DNA from: Cellulosimicrobium cellulans | Lineage (GTDB): Bacteria; Actinomycetota; Actinomycetes; Actinomycetales; Cellulomonadaceae | Length of the DNA: 64,000 bases | Direction of reading: 5' to 3' | Assembly (NCBI RefSeq): GCF_016907755.1 | Contig: NZ_JAFBCN010000001.1 | Location: 992,001 to 1,056,000 of the forward strand | In this document: piece after piece, positions 51,982-60,231 of the stretch | Position numbering within the stretch: the first letter of the stretch is position 1 | Layout: every line of letters begins with the position of its first letter | The notes under the pieces: generated by a model | What the model saw: the letters and a program-made list of their open reading frames with translations, nothing else | What the model was told of the DNA's origin: nothing | The model's database searches: none | Program-made: the position numbers and the translations under genes

Positions 51982-52746
51982 ATGGCGACAGCACTCATCA
52001 CCGGCGCGAGCGCCGGCCTGGGCCTGGAGTTCGCGTGGCAGCTCGCCACGGCGCGGCACGACCTCGTGCTCGTCGCGCGCGACGAGGCGCGCCTCGAGGA
52101 GGTCGCGGGCCAGATCCGGGCCGCCGCGGGCGTGCGCGTCCAGGTCCTGCCGGCGGACCTCTCCGTGCCCGACGACGTCGCGCGCGTGGCCGAGCGCCTC
52201 GCCTCGCCCGGCGGCCCGGACGAGCGCCCGGTCGGGCTGCTCGTGAACAACGCGGGCTTCGCGACCCAGCAGCACTTCGTGGACGGCGACCTCGACGTCG
52301 AGCTCCGTGCGCTCGACGTCATGGTGCGCGCCGTCCTGATCCTGTCCCACGCCGCCGCCGGTCAGATGACCGCGCGGGGGCGGGGCGCGATCCTCAACGT
52401 CGCGTCCGTCGCGGCCCTCACCGCGGGCGGCACCTACGCGGCCGCGAAGGCGTGGGTGCGCTCGTTCACGGAGGGTCTCGCCGTCGAGCTGCACGGCACC
52501 GGCGTCACCGCGACCGTGCTGTGCCCGGGCTTCACGCACACGGAGTTCCACGACCGCGCCGGCATCGACAAGTCCGTCCTGCCGGAGCTCGCGTGGCTCG
52601 ACGCCGACCGGGTGGTCGCCGCGGCGCTCGCGGACGTGCGGCGCGGTGTCGTCATCTCGACCCCGTCGGTGCGCTACCGCGTCGCGTCGGCCGCCCTGCG
52701 CGCGATGCCGCGCTCGGCCGTCCGCGCGATCGGCAAGTACCGCTGA
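51982..52746 (+). CDS. Short-chain dehydrogenase/reductase
   Basis: A 254-residue NAD(P)-dependent oxidoreductase of the classical SDR type. Nucleotide-binding TALITGASAGLGLEFA (TGxxxGxG) at the start, NNAG at about residue 89, and the catalytic Ser-Tyr-Lys as LNVASVAAL... TYAAAKAWV (YxxxK). The last 60 residues (RGVVISTPSVRYRVASAALR) fit the DltE/YdfG-like subgroup. Substrate unknown. Convergent with the imine reductase-like gene. Confidence 0.92.
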   Translation: MATALITGASAGLGLEFAWQLATARHDLVLVARDEARLEEVAGQIRAAAGVRVQVLPADLSVPDDVARVAERLASPGGPDERPVGLLVNNAGFATQQHFVDGDLDVELRALDVMVRAVLILSHAAAGQMTARGRGAILNVASVAALTAGGTYAAAKAWVRSFTEGLAVELHGTGVTATVLCPGFTHTEFHDRAGIDKSVLPELAWLDADRVVAAALADVRRGVVISTPSVRYRVASAALRAMPRSAVRAIGKYR

Positions 52747-52809
52747 GGTCCCCGGCCAGGCGTCGGCGACGCCGGTGCCCTCGGGCGTCTGCTCCCTCGC
52801 TCGCGTCCC

Positions 52810-53733
52810 TCAGGAGGTCCTCGCACCCGGGGTGAGCTGCTCGATCAGCGCAGCGTAGCTCTGGTCCGCCTGGCCCGTGGCGAGCGCCCGGGCCACCAGC
52901 GACTGGAACAGCCGCGGGAGCTCCGCGTCGACGCCCAGCCGCTCGCTCACCCGGACGAGGTGGGCGATCCCGCCCGCGTGGGTGGCGAGCGTCGCGTCGT
53001 CGGGCGGGTAGGAGCCGCGGTCGACCTGGTCGGCATAGCCGGACAGCCATCCGACCGTCTCCTGCGCGACCTGCGTCGCGAACGGCGTGAAGGTGGACGC
53101 GTCGACACCGGCGGTCCCGAGCAGGGCCACCCCCTGGAGCCACGCGTTCAGGACGCCCCACATCACGCTGAGGCCGGCGACGTCGTACAGCGCCGACAGG
53201 CCGTGGTCGTCGCCGAGGAAGGTCGCGTCTCCGAGTGCGGCGAGGAGGGGCTGTTGGGTCTCGAAGGCCGCCCTCGAACCGCTCAGCAGGATGATCGCGT
53301 CCGCGGTGCCGATGGTCGAGGGGACCGCCATGATCGCGCCGTCGAGGGAGCGGGCGCCTCCCTGGTCCGCCCACCGGGCCAGCTCGCGGGCCTGCTCCGG
53401 TTCGCCCGAGGTCAGGTTGACCAGGACGCGGCCGTCGAGCTCCCCGGAGACCGACGCGAACGCCTGCTGGAGCGACTCGTAGTCCGCGACGCAGACGATG
53501 CTCACGGGGCTCGCCAGGACCGCGCTCTCGACCGATTCGGCGAGCCGCGCGCCTCGGGAGACGAGCCCCTCTGCCTTCGCGGCCGTGCGGTTCCAGACCG
53601 TCACCCGGTGCCCCGCCGCCAGGACGGCGTCTGCCAGTGCCCTGCCCATCAGTCCCAGGCCGATGATCGTGACGTCGGTGCTCGTCTCGGTGCTCGTCTC
53701 GGTGCTCGTCCGCGTGCTCGCGTGGTGTGCCAT
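52810..53733 (-). CDS. NAD(P)-dependent imine reductase-like oxidoreductase
   Basis: A 307-residue enzyme of the 6-phosphogluconate/3-hydroxyisobutyrate dehydrogenase superfamily. The Rossmann motif VTIIGLGLMGRALADAVLAA at about residues 21-40 and VTVWNRTAAKAEGLV are as in imine reductases (IREDs). The C-terminal helical part has ALYDVAGLSVMWGVLNAWLQ, matching the IRED dimerisation helix with its catalytic-site Asp. IREDs reduce cyclic imines or carry out reductive amination; natural substrates are mostly unknown. The first 20 residues contain a TSTE repeat from a 12-bp DNA repeat. Divergent from a MerR gene that probably controls it. Confidence 0.88.
   Translation of the reverse strand: MAHHASTRTSTETSTETSTDVTIIGLGLMGRALADAVLAAGHRVTVWNRTAAKAEGLVSRGARLAESVESAVLASPVSIVCVADYESLQQAFASVSGELDGRVLVNLTSGEPEQARELARWADQGGARSLDGAIMAVPSTIGTADAIILLSGSRAAFETQQPLLAALGDATFLGDDHGLSALYDVAGLSVMWGVLNAWLQGVALLGTAGVDASTFTPFATQVAQETVGWLSGYADQVDRGSYPPDDATLATHAGGIAHLVRVSERLGVDAELPRLFQSLVARALATGQADQSYAALIEQLTPGARTS
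53677..53712 (-). repeat. 12-bp tandem repeat (GGTGCTCGTCTC) x3 in the reductase N-terminus
   Basis: Units at 53677-53688, 53689-53700 and 53701-53712 (last unit two mismatches) encode TSTE repeats near the N-terminus of the reductase. Since 12 is a multiple of three, slippage changes length but not frame. Confidence 0.8.
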
Positions 53734-53739
53734 GGCAGC

Positions 53740-53771
53740 ATGGTGAACGTTCAGACCGGTATGAAGGTCAA
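53740..53771 (-). promoter_or_regulatory. MerR-type promoter of the reductase: TTGACC, 20-bp spacer with dyad, CACCAT
   Basis: On the minus strand TTGACC (53771-53766) is followed by a 20-base spacer and CACCAT (53745-53740), then six bases to the ATG at 53733. A 22-bp near-palindrome (53747-53768, central CCGG, outer arms matching 6 of 7) fills the spacer. An overlong 19-20 base spacer with a dyad is the hallmark of promoters activated by MerR proteins, and a MerR gene starts 10 bases on the other side. Confidence 0.75.
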
Positions 53772-53780
53772 GGGGGCGTC

Positions 53781-54188
53781 GTGCACATCGGAGAGCTGAG
53801 CCGTCGGAGCGGGGTCAAGGCCCACCAGCTGCGGTACTACGAGGCGCAGGGGCTGCTGGCACCGGGTCGCACCGCGGCCGGGTACCGCCGGTACGACCAG
53901 GCAGACCTCGTCAAGGTGACGCAGATCCGGCACCTGCTCGACGCCGGTCTGTCCACCGAGGACATCGCCTACCTGCTGCCGTGCGCGACCGGAGAGGCCC
54001 CGGAGCTCGTGGGCTGCCCGGAGCTGCTGACCGCCCTGCGGGCGCGGCTGCGTCGTGTGGACGACCAGATCGACACGCTGACCCGGTCCCGCGAGGCCCT
54101 GGTCCGCTACATCGACGACGCCGAGCGGGTGGGCGCCACGACGTACGGGCCCTTCGGCGCGAGCCCGGCGGAGCCGGCCCACTCATGA
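53781..54188 (+). CDS. MerR family transcriptional regulator
   Basis: A 135-residue regulator. N-terminal winged helix (HIGELSRRSGVKAHQLRYYE, then LLAPGRTAAGYRRYDQADLV), then a long dimerisation helix (about residues 83-120, RLRRVDDQIDTLTRSREALV). The short C-terminus has one isolated Cys pair (PCATGEAPELVGCPELL, about residues 66-82), which is common in TipA/SoxR-like or drug-sensing members but is not a known metal site. GTG at 53781 with AGGGGG upstream. It is expected to activate the divergent imine-reductase-like gene and may repress itself. Confidence 0.92.
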   Translation: MHIGELSRRSGVKAHQLRYYEAQGLLAPGRTAAGYRRYDQADLVKVTQIRHLLDAGLSTEDIAYLLPCATGEAPELVGCPELLTALRARLRRVDDQIDTLTRSREALVRYIDDAERVGATTYGPFGASPAEPAHS

Positions 54189-54235
54189 GGAGCCGGGCGT
54201 GCCCCGGCAGTCCTGACGGTCGGCGCCCCGCCGAC

Positions 54236-54241
54236 TACCCT
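54236..54241 (+). promoter_or_regulatory. Leaderless -10 element TACCCT for pyrE
   Basis: TACCCT ends seven bases before the GTG at 54249, with no ribosome binding site. Confidence 0.6.
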
Positions 54242-54248
54242 GGCGACC

Positions 54249-54836
54249 GTGACTACTGACTCCGCCTCGACGCTCGCCTCGACGCCCCGCGAGCAGCTGC
54301 TCGCCCTGATCCGTGAGCTCGCCGTCGTGCACGGCCGGGTGACGCTCTCCTCCGGCAAGGAGGCGGACTACTACGTCGACCTGCGGCGCGTGACGCTGCA
54401 CCACCGCGCGGCGCCGCTCATCGGGCACCAGCTCCTGGACCTCCTCGAGGAGCAGGGCCTCGGCACGGCGGAGGTCGACGCCGTCGGCGGGCTGACGCTC
54501 GGTGCCGACCCCATCGCGACCGCGCTCCTGCACGCCGCGGCCTCGCGCGGGCAGGACCTCGACGCGTTCGTCGTGCGCAAGGCGGCCAAGGCGCACGGCA
54601 TGCAGCGGCAGATCGAGGGCCCGGACGTCGCGGGCCGCAAGGTCGTCGTCGTCGAGGACACGACGACGACGGGCGGGTCGCCGATCACGGCGATCGAGGC
54701 CGTGCGCGCCGCCGGGGGCGAGGTCGTCGGGGTGGCGACGATCGTCGACCGCGCGACGGGCGCGGGCGAGAAGATCGAGGCGCTCGGCGTGCCCTACCAC
54801 TTCCTGTTCAGCCTGGAGGACCTCGGCCTCGCCTGA
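54249..54836 (+). CDS. pyrE: Orotate phosphoribosyltransferase
   Basis: A 195-residue enzyme that joins orotate to PRPP to make OMP in pyrimidine synthesis. Full family length with GRVTLSSGKEADYYVDLRRV near the N-terminus, the catalytic loop VRKAAKAHGMQRQIEG, and the PRPP-binding VVVVEDTTTTGGSPITAI. Single gene, GTG start, leaderless promoter. Other pyr genes are elsewhere. Confidence 0.96.
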   Translation: MTTDSASTLASTPREQLLALIRELAVVHGRVTLSSGKEADYYVDLRRVTLHHRAAPLIGHQLLDLLEEQGLGTAEVDAVGGLTLGADPIATALLHAAASRGQDLDAFVVRKAAKAHGMQRQIEGPDVAGRKVVVVEDTTTTGGSPITAIEAVRAAGGEVVGVATIVDRATGAGEKIEALGVPYHFLFSLEDLGLA

Positions 54837-54845
54837 GCCGTCCCG

Positions 54846-54888
54846 CCTGCCCCGGGTGTGACGAGTCGTGTGTCACACCCGGGGCAGG
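54846..54888 (+). terminator. Terminator of pyrE
   Basis: A perfect 17-bp stem (54846-54862 / 54872-54888) with a 9-base loop starts nine bases after the pyrE stop. The 3' arm shares five bases with the first DtxR box (54884-54902). Confidence 0.9.
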
Positions 54889-54922
54889 TCAGGCTTACCT
54901 TGCTTTGGTGAGGCGAGCCTTA
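54884..54922. promoter_or_regulatory. Two tandem DtxR/IdeR-type iron boxes
   Basis: Two 19-bp sites lie end to end at 54884-54902 (core AGGTCAGGCTTACCT, 13 of 15 to AGGTTAGGCTAACCT) and 54904-54922 (TTTGGTGAGGCGAGCCTTA, 14 of 19 to the DtxR consensus). Their centres are 20 bases apart, about two helical turns, as in known two-dimer IdeR/DtxR operators. TATATG at 54921-54926 is a probable -10 for the haem-protein gene. Iron-loaded repressor would block it. Confidence 0.85.
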
Positions 54923-55015
54923 TATGGTCCGTCACGACGGGGCGCCGCAGCGCGCTCCGGAATCGTCGGTCCCGCTCCCGCCGGGACCTCGCCCCGGACC
55001 AGCACGGGAGACCTT

Positions 55016-58000
55016 GTGCCCACTTCACCGTCGAGACGCGTCCGTCGCGGCCTCGCCTCCTTCCTCGCCGCGGCGCTCGCCGCCGGCCTGACCGTCGCGG
55101 GCGCGGGGGCCCCCGCGCAGGCGGCCCCGACCGACGTGACGGGCGGCTCGGCCACCTGGAACTTCGTCGACTCGTGGACGTCGTACGTCACCGGTCCGAT
55201 CGCGCAGGGCACGGTCACGCCGGCCCTCCAGGCCGGGCAGTCCTCCTACGGTCCCGCGTCCGGCACGTACGACGACGCGTCCGGCGTCGGCGCGGTGCGG
55301 CTCGGCGGCTCGACCCGCTACCAGGGCCACCACGGCGCGCTCGACGTGACCGTCTCCGACCTGCGCCTCGACCTCACCGGGCCCACGACCGGCGTCCTCT
55401 ACGCCGACTTCGCGGGCACGGTGAACGCCGGCGCGGGCGACGATGCCAAGGTCGCGGACGTCGCCGTGTCGGCGACGCGCGACGGCGACCAGGTGACGTT
55501 CGTGGCGAACGGGACCGTCGCGGCGTCGCTCGGCGACGTCTCCTCCTACTTCTCGTCGTACGCGGGCAGGCCGATCGCGACGCTGACGGCGCGCGTCGAG
55601 TCGCCCGAGCCGGCGGCCCCGGCGCAGGCGACGACGACCGCGCTCGCCGTGACGCCCGCGGGCACGTCGCTCGCGGGCGCGACCGTGACGCTCGCCGCGA
55701 CCGTCGCGCCCGCGGCCGCAGGTACGGTCGAGTTCCGCGACGGCGGTGCCGCGCTCGGCACCGCGCCCGTGACCGACGGCGTCGCGCGCATGGAGACGGC
55801 GAGCCTCGCCGCCGGCGCGCACGAGCTCAGCGCGACCTTCGAGCCGGCCGACCCGGCGGCCTTCGCCTCCTCGACGTCGGCCGGTGTCGTGCACTCCGTG
55901 ACCGCCGCCGAGCCCGAGCCGGAGCCCGCGGTGGACCCGAAGGTCACCGTCTCGCCGTCGACCCCGGTGGACCCGGCGGTGGAGACCACGTTCACGATCT
56001 CCGGCACCGGCTTCGTCGGCGCGGGGGCCGCGAACGGTGCGTACGTGCTCCTCGGGGACGCGGCGATCTGGGACGGCAGCGGCCCGCTCGTCGCGAGCGG
56101 CTGGCTCGCCCAGGGCTGGGTGATGCCGCAGCAGGTGCGCGCGGGCGCGTTCACCACGACCCTCACCGTCCCGGCGGGCACGCTCGACCCGGCGAAGGAG
56201 TACGTGGTCGCGACGTCCGCCGCCCACGGGCTCTCCGTGACCGACCGCAGCCTCGACACGTTCACGCCCGTCGCGGTGCAGGGCGCCACGACCCCGGAGC
56301 CCGGCTGGGAGCCGTCGATCGAGCTGTTCGCCGCCGACGGCACCACCCCGCTCGGCGACGCCCCGGTGCGCCCGGACGACACGATCGTCGTCAAGGGCTC
56401 GGGCTTCGACCCGGAGGCGAACGTCGCGCCCGCGGGCAACCGCCCGCCGATCTCCGGCGGCATCCCCGCCGGCACCTACGTGGTGTTCGGCAAGTTCGCG
56501 CCGGAGTGGCGGCCGTCGCAGGGCGTCGCGTCGTCCGCGCGCAAGGCCGGGTCGCAGCAGTGGGCGCTCGCGTCCGCGGCGCTCGACCAGGTCGACCCGC
56601 GCTACCAGAGCGCGATCCGCGGCCAGTGGGCCGAGCTCTCCGAGGACGGCACGTTCACGGCCGAGCTCGTCGCGAGCGAGCTCGAGCTCGACGGCGGCCG
56701 CTACGGCGTCTACACCTACGCCGCGGGCGGCACGGTCAACGCCACCCAGGAGCTCTACGCACCCGTCGCCTTCACGACCGAGCCCGCCGCCCCCGTCTGG
56801 GAGCCCGAGATCGCGGTCTTCGCCGAGGACGGCGTGACGCCGCTCGGCGACGCCGAGGTCTCGGTGGGCGACACGATCGTCGTCCGCGGCTCGGGCTTCG
56901 ACCCCGCGGCGAACGTGGGTGGCCGCGGCGTCCCGATCCCGGCGACGCTGCCGCAGGGCACGTACGTCGTGTTCGGCAGCTTCGCCGAGCAGTGGCGGCC
57001 GTCCGAGGGCGCCGCGTCGTCGACGCGCAAGGTCGGTTCCCAGGTGTGGGCCCTCGCCGAGCCGGTGCTCGACCAGGTCCCCGCCCAGTACCAGTCGGTG
57101 GTCCGCGCGCAGTGGACGGACATCGCGGCGGACGGCACGTTCGAGGCGCGGCTCGTGGTGAAGAGCCCGGGGCTGCTCGACGGCGGCCGGTACGGCGTCT
57201 ACACGTACGGCGCGGGCGGCGTGAGCAACGCGGACCAGGAGCTCTTCGCTCCCGTCGCGTTCGACGCCCCCGCGTCGCTCACGGTGACGCCCGCGGCGAC
57301 GACGGTCGAGGCCGGCGGCTCCGTCCGGCTGACGGTGGCGGGCCTCGTCGAGGGTGACGCCGTCAAGGGCGTGACGTTCGCCGGCAAGGCCGCGACCTAC
57401 TCGCGCGACGGCACCGCGGTCCTGCTCACCGTCCCGGCCGACGCCGCCGCGGGGCCTGTCCCCGTCGTCGTGACGTCCGAGCTCGGCGTGACGGGCGGCA
57501 CGACGCTCACCGTCACGGCCCCGGCTCCGGGGGCTCGACCGACCACGACGTCCCTCGCGGCGTCGTCGACGTCCGTCGTGGAGGGCACGGCGGTGACGTT
57601 CACGGCGACGGTCACCCCGCAGGCGGCCGGCACGGTCCGCTTCGCCGCCGGGGGCACGACCCTCGGCACGGCGACCGTCGTCGACGGCGTCGCGTCGTAC
57701 CGGGCGACCGGTCTCGCGGCCGGGTCGCACGCCGTGACGGCGACGTTCGTCCCGGCGGACAGCGCCGCGTTCGTCGGCTCGGCCTCGTCGCCCGTCACGG
57801 TGACGGTGACGGCGAAGCCGTCGGTCCCGACGACGGCGGGATCCCTGACGTGGGGTGTCAAGGAGTCGTTCCGCAGCTACATCGTCGGCCCGGTCGCGGG
57901 CGGCGGGGCGTCGGCGTCGTCCGGCGCGGCCGTGGTCGACGGCCTCTTCCGGTTCGGCCAGGCCGACGGCGGCACGTGGACCGCCGCGAGCGGCCGGGGC

Positions 58001-59374
58001 AGCGTGGCGTACTCCGGCACGGTCCGCTTCACGGGCCACTCGGGCGCGCTGGACCTCGCGCTGACGAACCCGGTCGTCGACGTCACCGGACCGGGCGCTG
58101 GCCGCCTGCTCGTGGACGCGCGCTCGACGGGGCTCGACGGCTCGACGTTCGACCGCCAGGGCGTCGTCTTCGCGACCCTCGCGCTCGGTGCGCCGACGAC
58201 GAGCGCGGACGGGGCCGTCACCTACACGCAGGCCGCGGCGACGCTCACGGCCGACGGCTCGCTCGCGTTCTCCGGCTTCTACCCGGCGGGCACCGCGCTC
58301 GACCCGGTGACGTTCACCGTCGGCGCGGCGTCGACCGGCCCCGGTGACGGCGGCAGCATCGGCACCCCGGGCACCGGGACGCCGGGGACGCCGACCGACC
58401 CGGCGAAGGCGACGCTCTCGGTGGCGCAGGCCCGCCCGGGTGACGAGGTCACGATCAGCGGCGTCGGGTTCGGCCCGCACGAGGCGGGGATCCGCACGGA
58501 GATCCGCTCGACGCCGCGCACGCTCGCGACGGGCGTCACCGCGAACGCCGGCGGCGCCGCGAGCTCGACGGTGACGATCCCGACGGACGTCGCCCCCGGC
58601 GAGCACACGCTGCTGCTGGTCGGTGCGGACCACACGGCGTCCGCCCCCATCACGATCGTCGGCACCGGGACCACCGGAACCGGCACGGGCAGCGCGGCGG
58701 AGCAGTGCTTCGCGCAGGGCGTCAACGGCGCGACCCTCTCGTGGGGCGTGAGCGACCGCTTCCGCGCGTACGTCACCGGCCCGATCGCGAAGGGCTCCGT
58801 CTCGACGAGCGGCGTCGGCGACACCGGCTCGGCGTTCACGTGGAGCGGCGGCAAGGGCTCGTTCAACACGGACCTCGGCAAGGGCCGCGCGAGCTTCGGC
58901 GGCTCGGTGTCGTTCTCCGGCCACGAGGGCATCCTCGACCTGCGGATCAGCAACCCGCGCGTCGTCGTGAACGGCTCGTCGGGCACGCTCGTGGTCGACG
59001 TCCGGAGCAGCGACATGGAGGGCAACACGTCCTCGTCGAACGGCGTCGCGTTCGCGAGCCTGGACCTGTCGGGCAAGAAGTCGACGTCGGGCTCCACGAT
59101 CACGTGGAGCGGCGCTCCCGCGACCCTCACGGCCGCCGGGGCGAAGGCGTTCGCCGGGTTCTACGAGGCCGGCACCGCGCTCTCGCCCGTGACGTTCGCC
59201 TTCCCGGTCGGAGGCGACGTGGAGTGCGACGCGTACTCGGGTGCGCTCGCCTCGACCGGGACGGACGCGGGCAGCCTCGCGCTCCTCGCCGGGACCCTGC
59301 TGCTCACGGGCGGGGCGCTCCTGACCGTGCGGCGCCGTCGCGCGGGTCAGGTGCAGGCGGTCGCGACCGCCTGA
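55016..59374 (+). CDS. Sortase-anchored haem-binding protein with three HtaA domains
   Basis: A 1452-residue surface protein. Signal peptide 1-40 (ending AQAA), HtaA domains at about 41-192, 940-1104 and 1229-1402. Each keeps the Tyr and His used for haem in corynebacterial HtaA: SYVTGPIAQG/YQGHHGALDV, SYIVGPVAGG/FTGHSGALDL, AYVTGPIAKG/FSGHEGILDL. Between are two Ig-like (Big_3_5-type) domains (about 202-297, 840-934), a short and two long copies of a repeated module (about 308-422, 429-589, 594-752; EPxIxxFAxDGxTPLGDA, YVVFGxFAxxWRPS) and an Ig-like segment at 1130-1219. The end is LASTG (1411-1415), a helix and RRRR, a class E sortase signal. GTG at 55016 with GGGAG upstream. Iron-controlled haem capture is the expected role. 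Confidence 0.92.
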   Translation: MPTSPSRRVRRGLASFLAAALAAGLTVAGAGAPAQAAPTDVTGGSATWNFVDSWTSYVTGPIAQGTVTPALQAGQSSYGPASGTYDDASGVGAVRLGGSTRYQGHHGALDVTVSDLRLDLTGPTTGVLYADFAGTVNAGAGDDAKVADVAVSATRDGDQVTFVANGTVAASLGDVSSYFSSYAGRPIATLTARVESPEPAAPAQATTTALAVTPAGTSLAGATVTLAATVAPAAAGTVEFRDGGAALGTAPVTDGVARMETASLAAGAHELSATFEPADPAAFASSTSAGVVHSVTAAEPEPEPAVDPKVTVSPSTPVDPAVETTFTISGTGFVGAGAANGAYVLLGDAAIWDGSGPLVASGWLAQGWVMPQQVRAGAFTTTLTVPAGTLDPAKEYVVATSAAHGLSVTDRSLDTFTPVAVQGATTPEPGWEPSIELFAADGTTPLGDAPVRPDDTIVVKGSGFDPEANVAPAGNRPPISGGIPAGTYVVFGKFAPEWRPSQGVASSARKAGSQQWALASAALDQVDPRYQSAIRGQWAELSEDGTFTAELVASELELDGGRYGVYTYAAGGTVNATQELYAPVAFTTEPAAPVWEPEIAVFAEDGVTPLGDAEVSVGDTIVVRGSGFDPAANVGGRGVPIPATLPQGTYVVFGSFAEQWRPSEGAASSTRKVGSQVWALAEPVLDQVPAQYQSVVRAQWTDIAADGTFEARLVVKSPGLLDGGRYGVYTYGAGGVSNADQELFAPVAFDAPASLTVTPAATTVEAGGSVRLTVAGLVEGDAVKGVTFAGKAATYSRDGTAVLLTVPADAAAGPVPVVVTSELGVTGGTTLTVTAPAPGARPTTTSLAASSTSVVEGTAVTFTATVTPQAAGTVRFAAGGTTLGTATVVDGVASYRATGLAAGSHAVTATFVPADSAAFVGSASSPVTVTVTAKPSVPTTAGSLTWGVKESFRSYIVGPVAGGGASASSGAAVVDGLFRFGQADGGTWTAASGRGSVAYSGTVRFTGHSGALDLALTNPVVDVTGPGAGRLLVDARSTGLDGSTFDRQGVVFATLALGAPTTSADGAVTYTQAAATLTADGSLAFSGFYPAGTALDPVTFTVGAASTGPGDGGSIGTPGTGTPGTPTDPAKATLSVAQARPGDEVTISGVGFGPHEAGIRTEIRSTPRTLATGVTANAGGAASSTVTIPTDVAPGEHTLLLVGADHTASAPITIVGTGTTGTGTGSAAEQCFAQGVNGATLSWGVSDRFRAYVTGPIAKGSVSTSGVGDTGSAFTWSGGKGSFNTDLGKGRASFGGSVSFSGHEGILDLRISNPRVVVNGSSGTLVVDVRSSDMEGNTSSSNGVAFASLDLSGKKSTSGSTITWSGAPATLTAAGAKAFAGFYEAGTALSPVTFAFPVGGDVECDAYSGALASTGTDAGSLALLAGTLLLTGGALLTVRRRRAGQVQAVATA

Positions 59375-59388
59375 GCCACCGGCACCCC

Positions 59389-59436
59389 GCACGACGGCGC
59401 CCGGTCACCTCGCGAGGTGACCGGGCGCCGTCGTGC
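59389..59436. terminator. 24-bp perfect palindrome terminator
   Basis: Arms 59389-59412 and 59413-59436 are perfect complements without a spacer, so the hairpin has a 4-base loop on a 22-bp stem. It lies between the convergent haem-protein and HAD genes and can serve both. Confidence 0.9.
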
Positions 59437-59456
59437 GTGCGGGGGAGCGGTGGGCC

Positions 59457-60230
59457 TCAGACCAGGTCGACGAGGTCCGCGACGGAGTCGACGACCTTGC
59501 TCGGGCGGAACGGGAACCGGTCGACGTCGGACATCTTCGTGGACCCCGTCATGACGAGGTACGTGTACAGCCCGGCCTCGATGCCCGCGACGACGTCGGT
59601 GTCCATGCGGTCGCCGATCATCGCCGTCTTCTCCGAGTGCGCGTCGATGCGGTTGAGCGCCGAGCGGAACATCATCGGGTTCGGCTTGCCGACGAAGTAC
59701 GGCTTGCGGCCCGTCGCCGCCGTGATCATCGCCGCGACCGCGCCCGTGGCGGGCAGCGGGCCCTCCTGGGAGGGGCCGGTCGTGTCCGGGTTGGTGCAGA
59801 TGAACCGCGAGCCGCCGAGGATGAGGCGGATCGCCTTGGTGATCGCCTCGAACGAGTACGTGCGCGTCTCGCCCAGCACCACGTAGTCCGGGTCGGACTC
59901 GGTGAGCGTGTAGCCCGCCTCGTAGAGCGCCGTCGTCAGCCCCGCCTCGCCGACGGCGTACGCGCTGCCGCTCGGGATCTGGTCGCTGAGGAACTGGGCG
60001 GTGGCCAGCGCCGACGTCCAGATCGACTCCTCGGGCACGTCGATGCCCGACGTCGCGAGCCGCGCGCGCAGGTCGCGCGCCGTGAAGATCGAGTTGTTCG
60101 TGAGGATGAGGAACGGGCGGCCCTTGTCGCGCAGCGCCCGCACGAACTCCGGGGCGCCGGGGATCGCGTGCCCCTCGTGGACGAGCACGCCGTCCATGTC
60201 CGTCAGCCAGCTCGTGATCTCTCGTGTCAT
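59457..60230 (-). CDS. HAD superfamily (NagD-like, class IIA) phosphatase
   Basis: A 257-residue HAD hydrolase. Motif I is TDMDGVLVHEG (Asp nucleophile, about residues 10-20), motif II LTNNS, motif III/IV Lys-Pro-Asn region YFVGKPNPMMFRSALNRI and AMIGDRMDTDVVAGIEAGLY. The IIA cap is between. NagD enzymes remove phosphate from nucleotides or sugar phosphates. Its start lies one base behind the DedA stop, so they are co-translated. Confidence 0.93.
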   Translation of the reverse strand: MTREITSWLTDMDGVLVHEGHAIPGAPEFVRALRDKGRPFLILTNNSIFTARDLRARLATSGIDVPEESIWTSALATAQFLSDQIPSGSAYAVGEAGLTTALYEAGYTLTESDPDYVVLGETRTYSFEAITKAIRLILGGSRFICTNPDTTGPSQEGPLPATGAVAAMITAATGRKPYFVGKPNPMMFRSALNRIDAHSEKTAMIGDRMDTDVVAGIEAGLYTYLVMTGSTKMSDVDRFPFRPSKVVDSVADLVDLV

Positions 60231-60231
60231 C

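Noticed and set aside
53740-53775. LexA/SOS-type box (GAACGTTC at 53745-53752) upstream of the reductase
   Set aside because: The actinobacterial LexA site needs GAAC-N4-GTTC; here the halves are adjacent. The site is better explained by the MerR dyad.
59243-59374. Frameshift or truncation at the end of the haem-binding protein
   Set aside because: The end carries a full sorting signal (LASTG, helix, RRRR) and a terminator follows, so the gene is complete.
55025-59392. A 1455-codon minus-strand open frame opposite the haem-binding protein
   Set aside because: Shadow of the HtaA gene; composition is Arg/Ala/Gly-rich and shows no signal peptide or domain.
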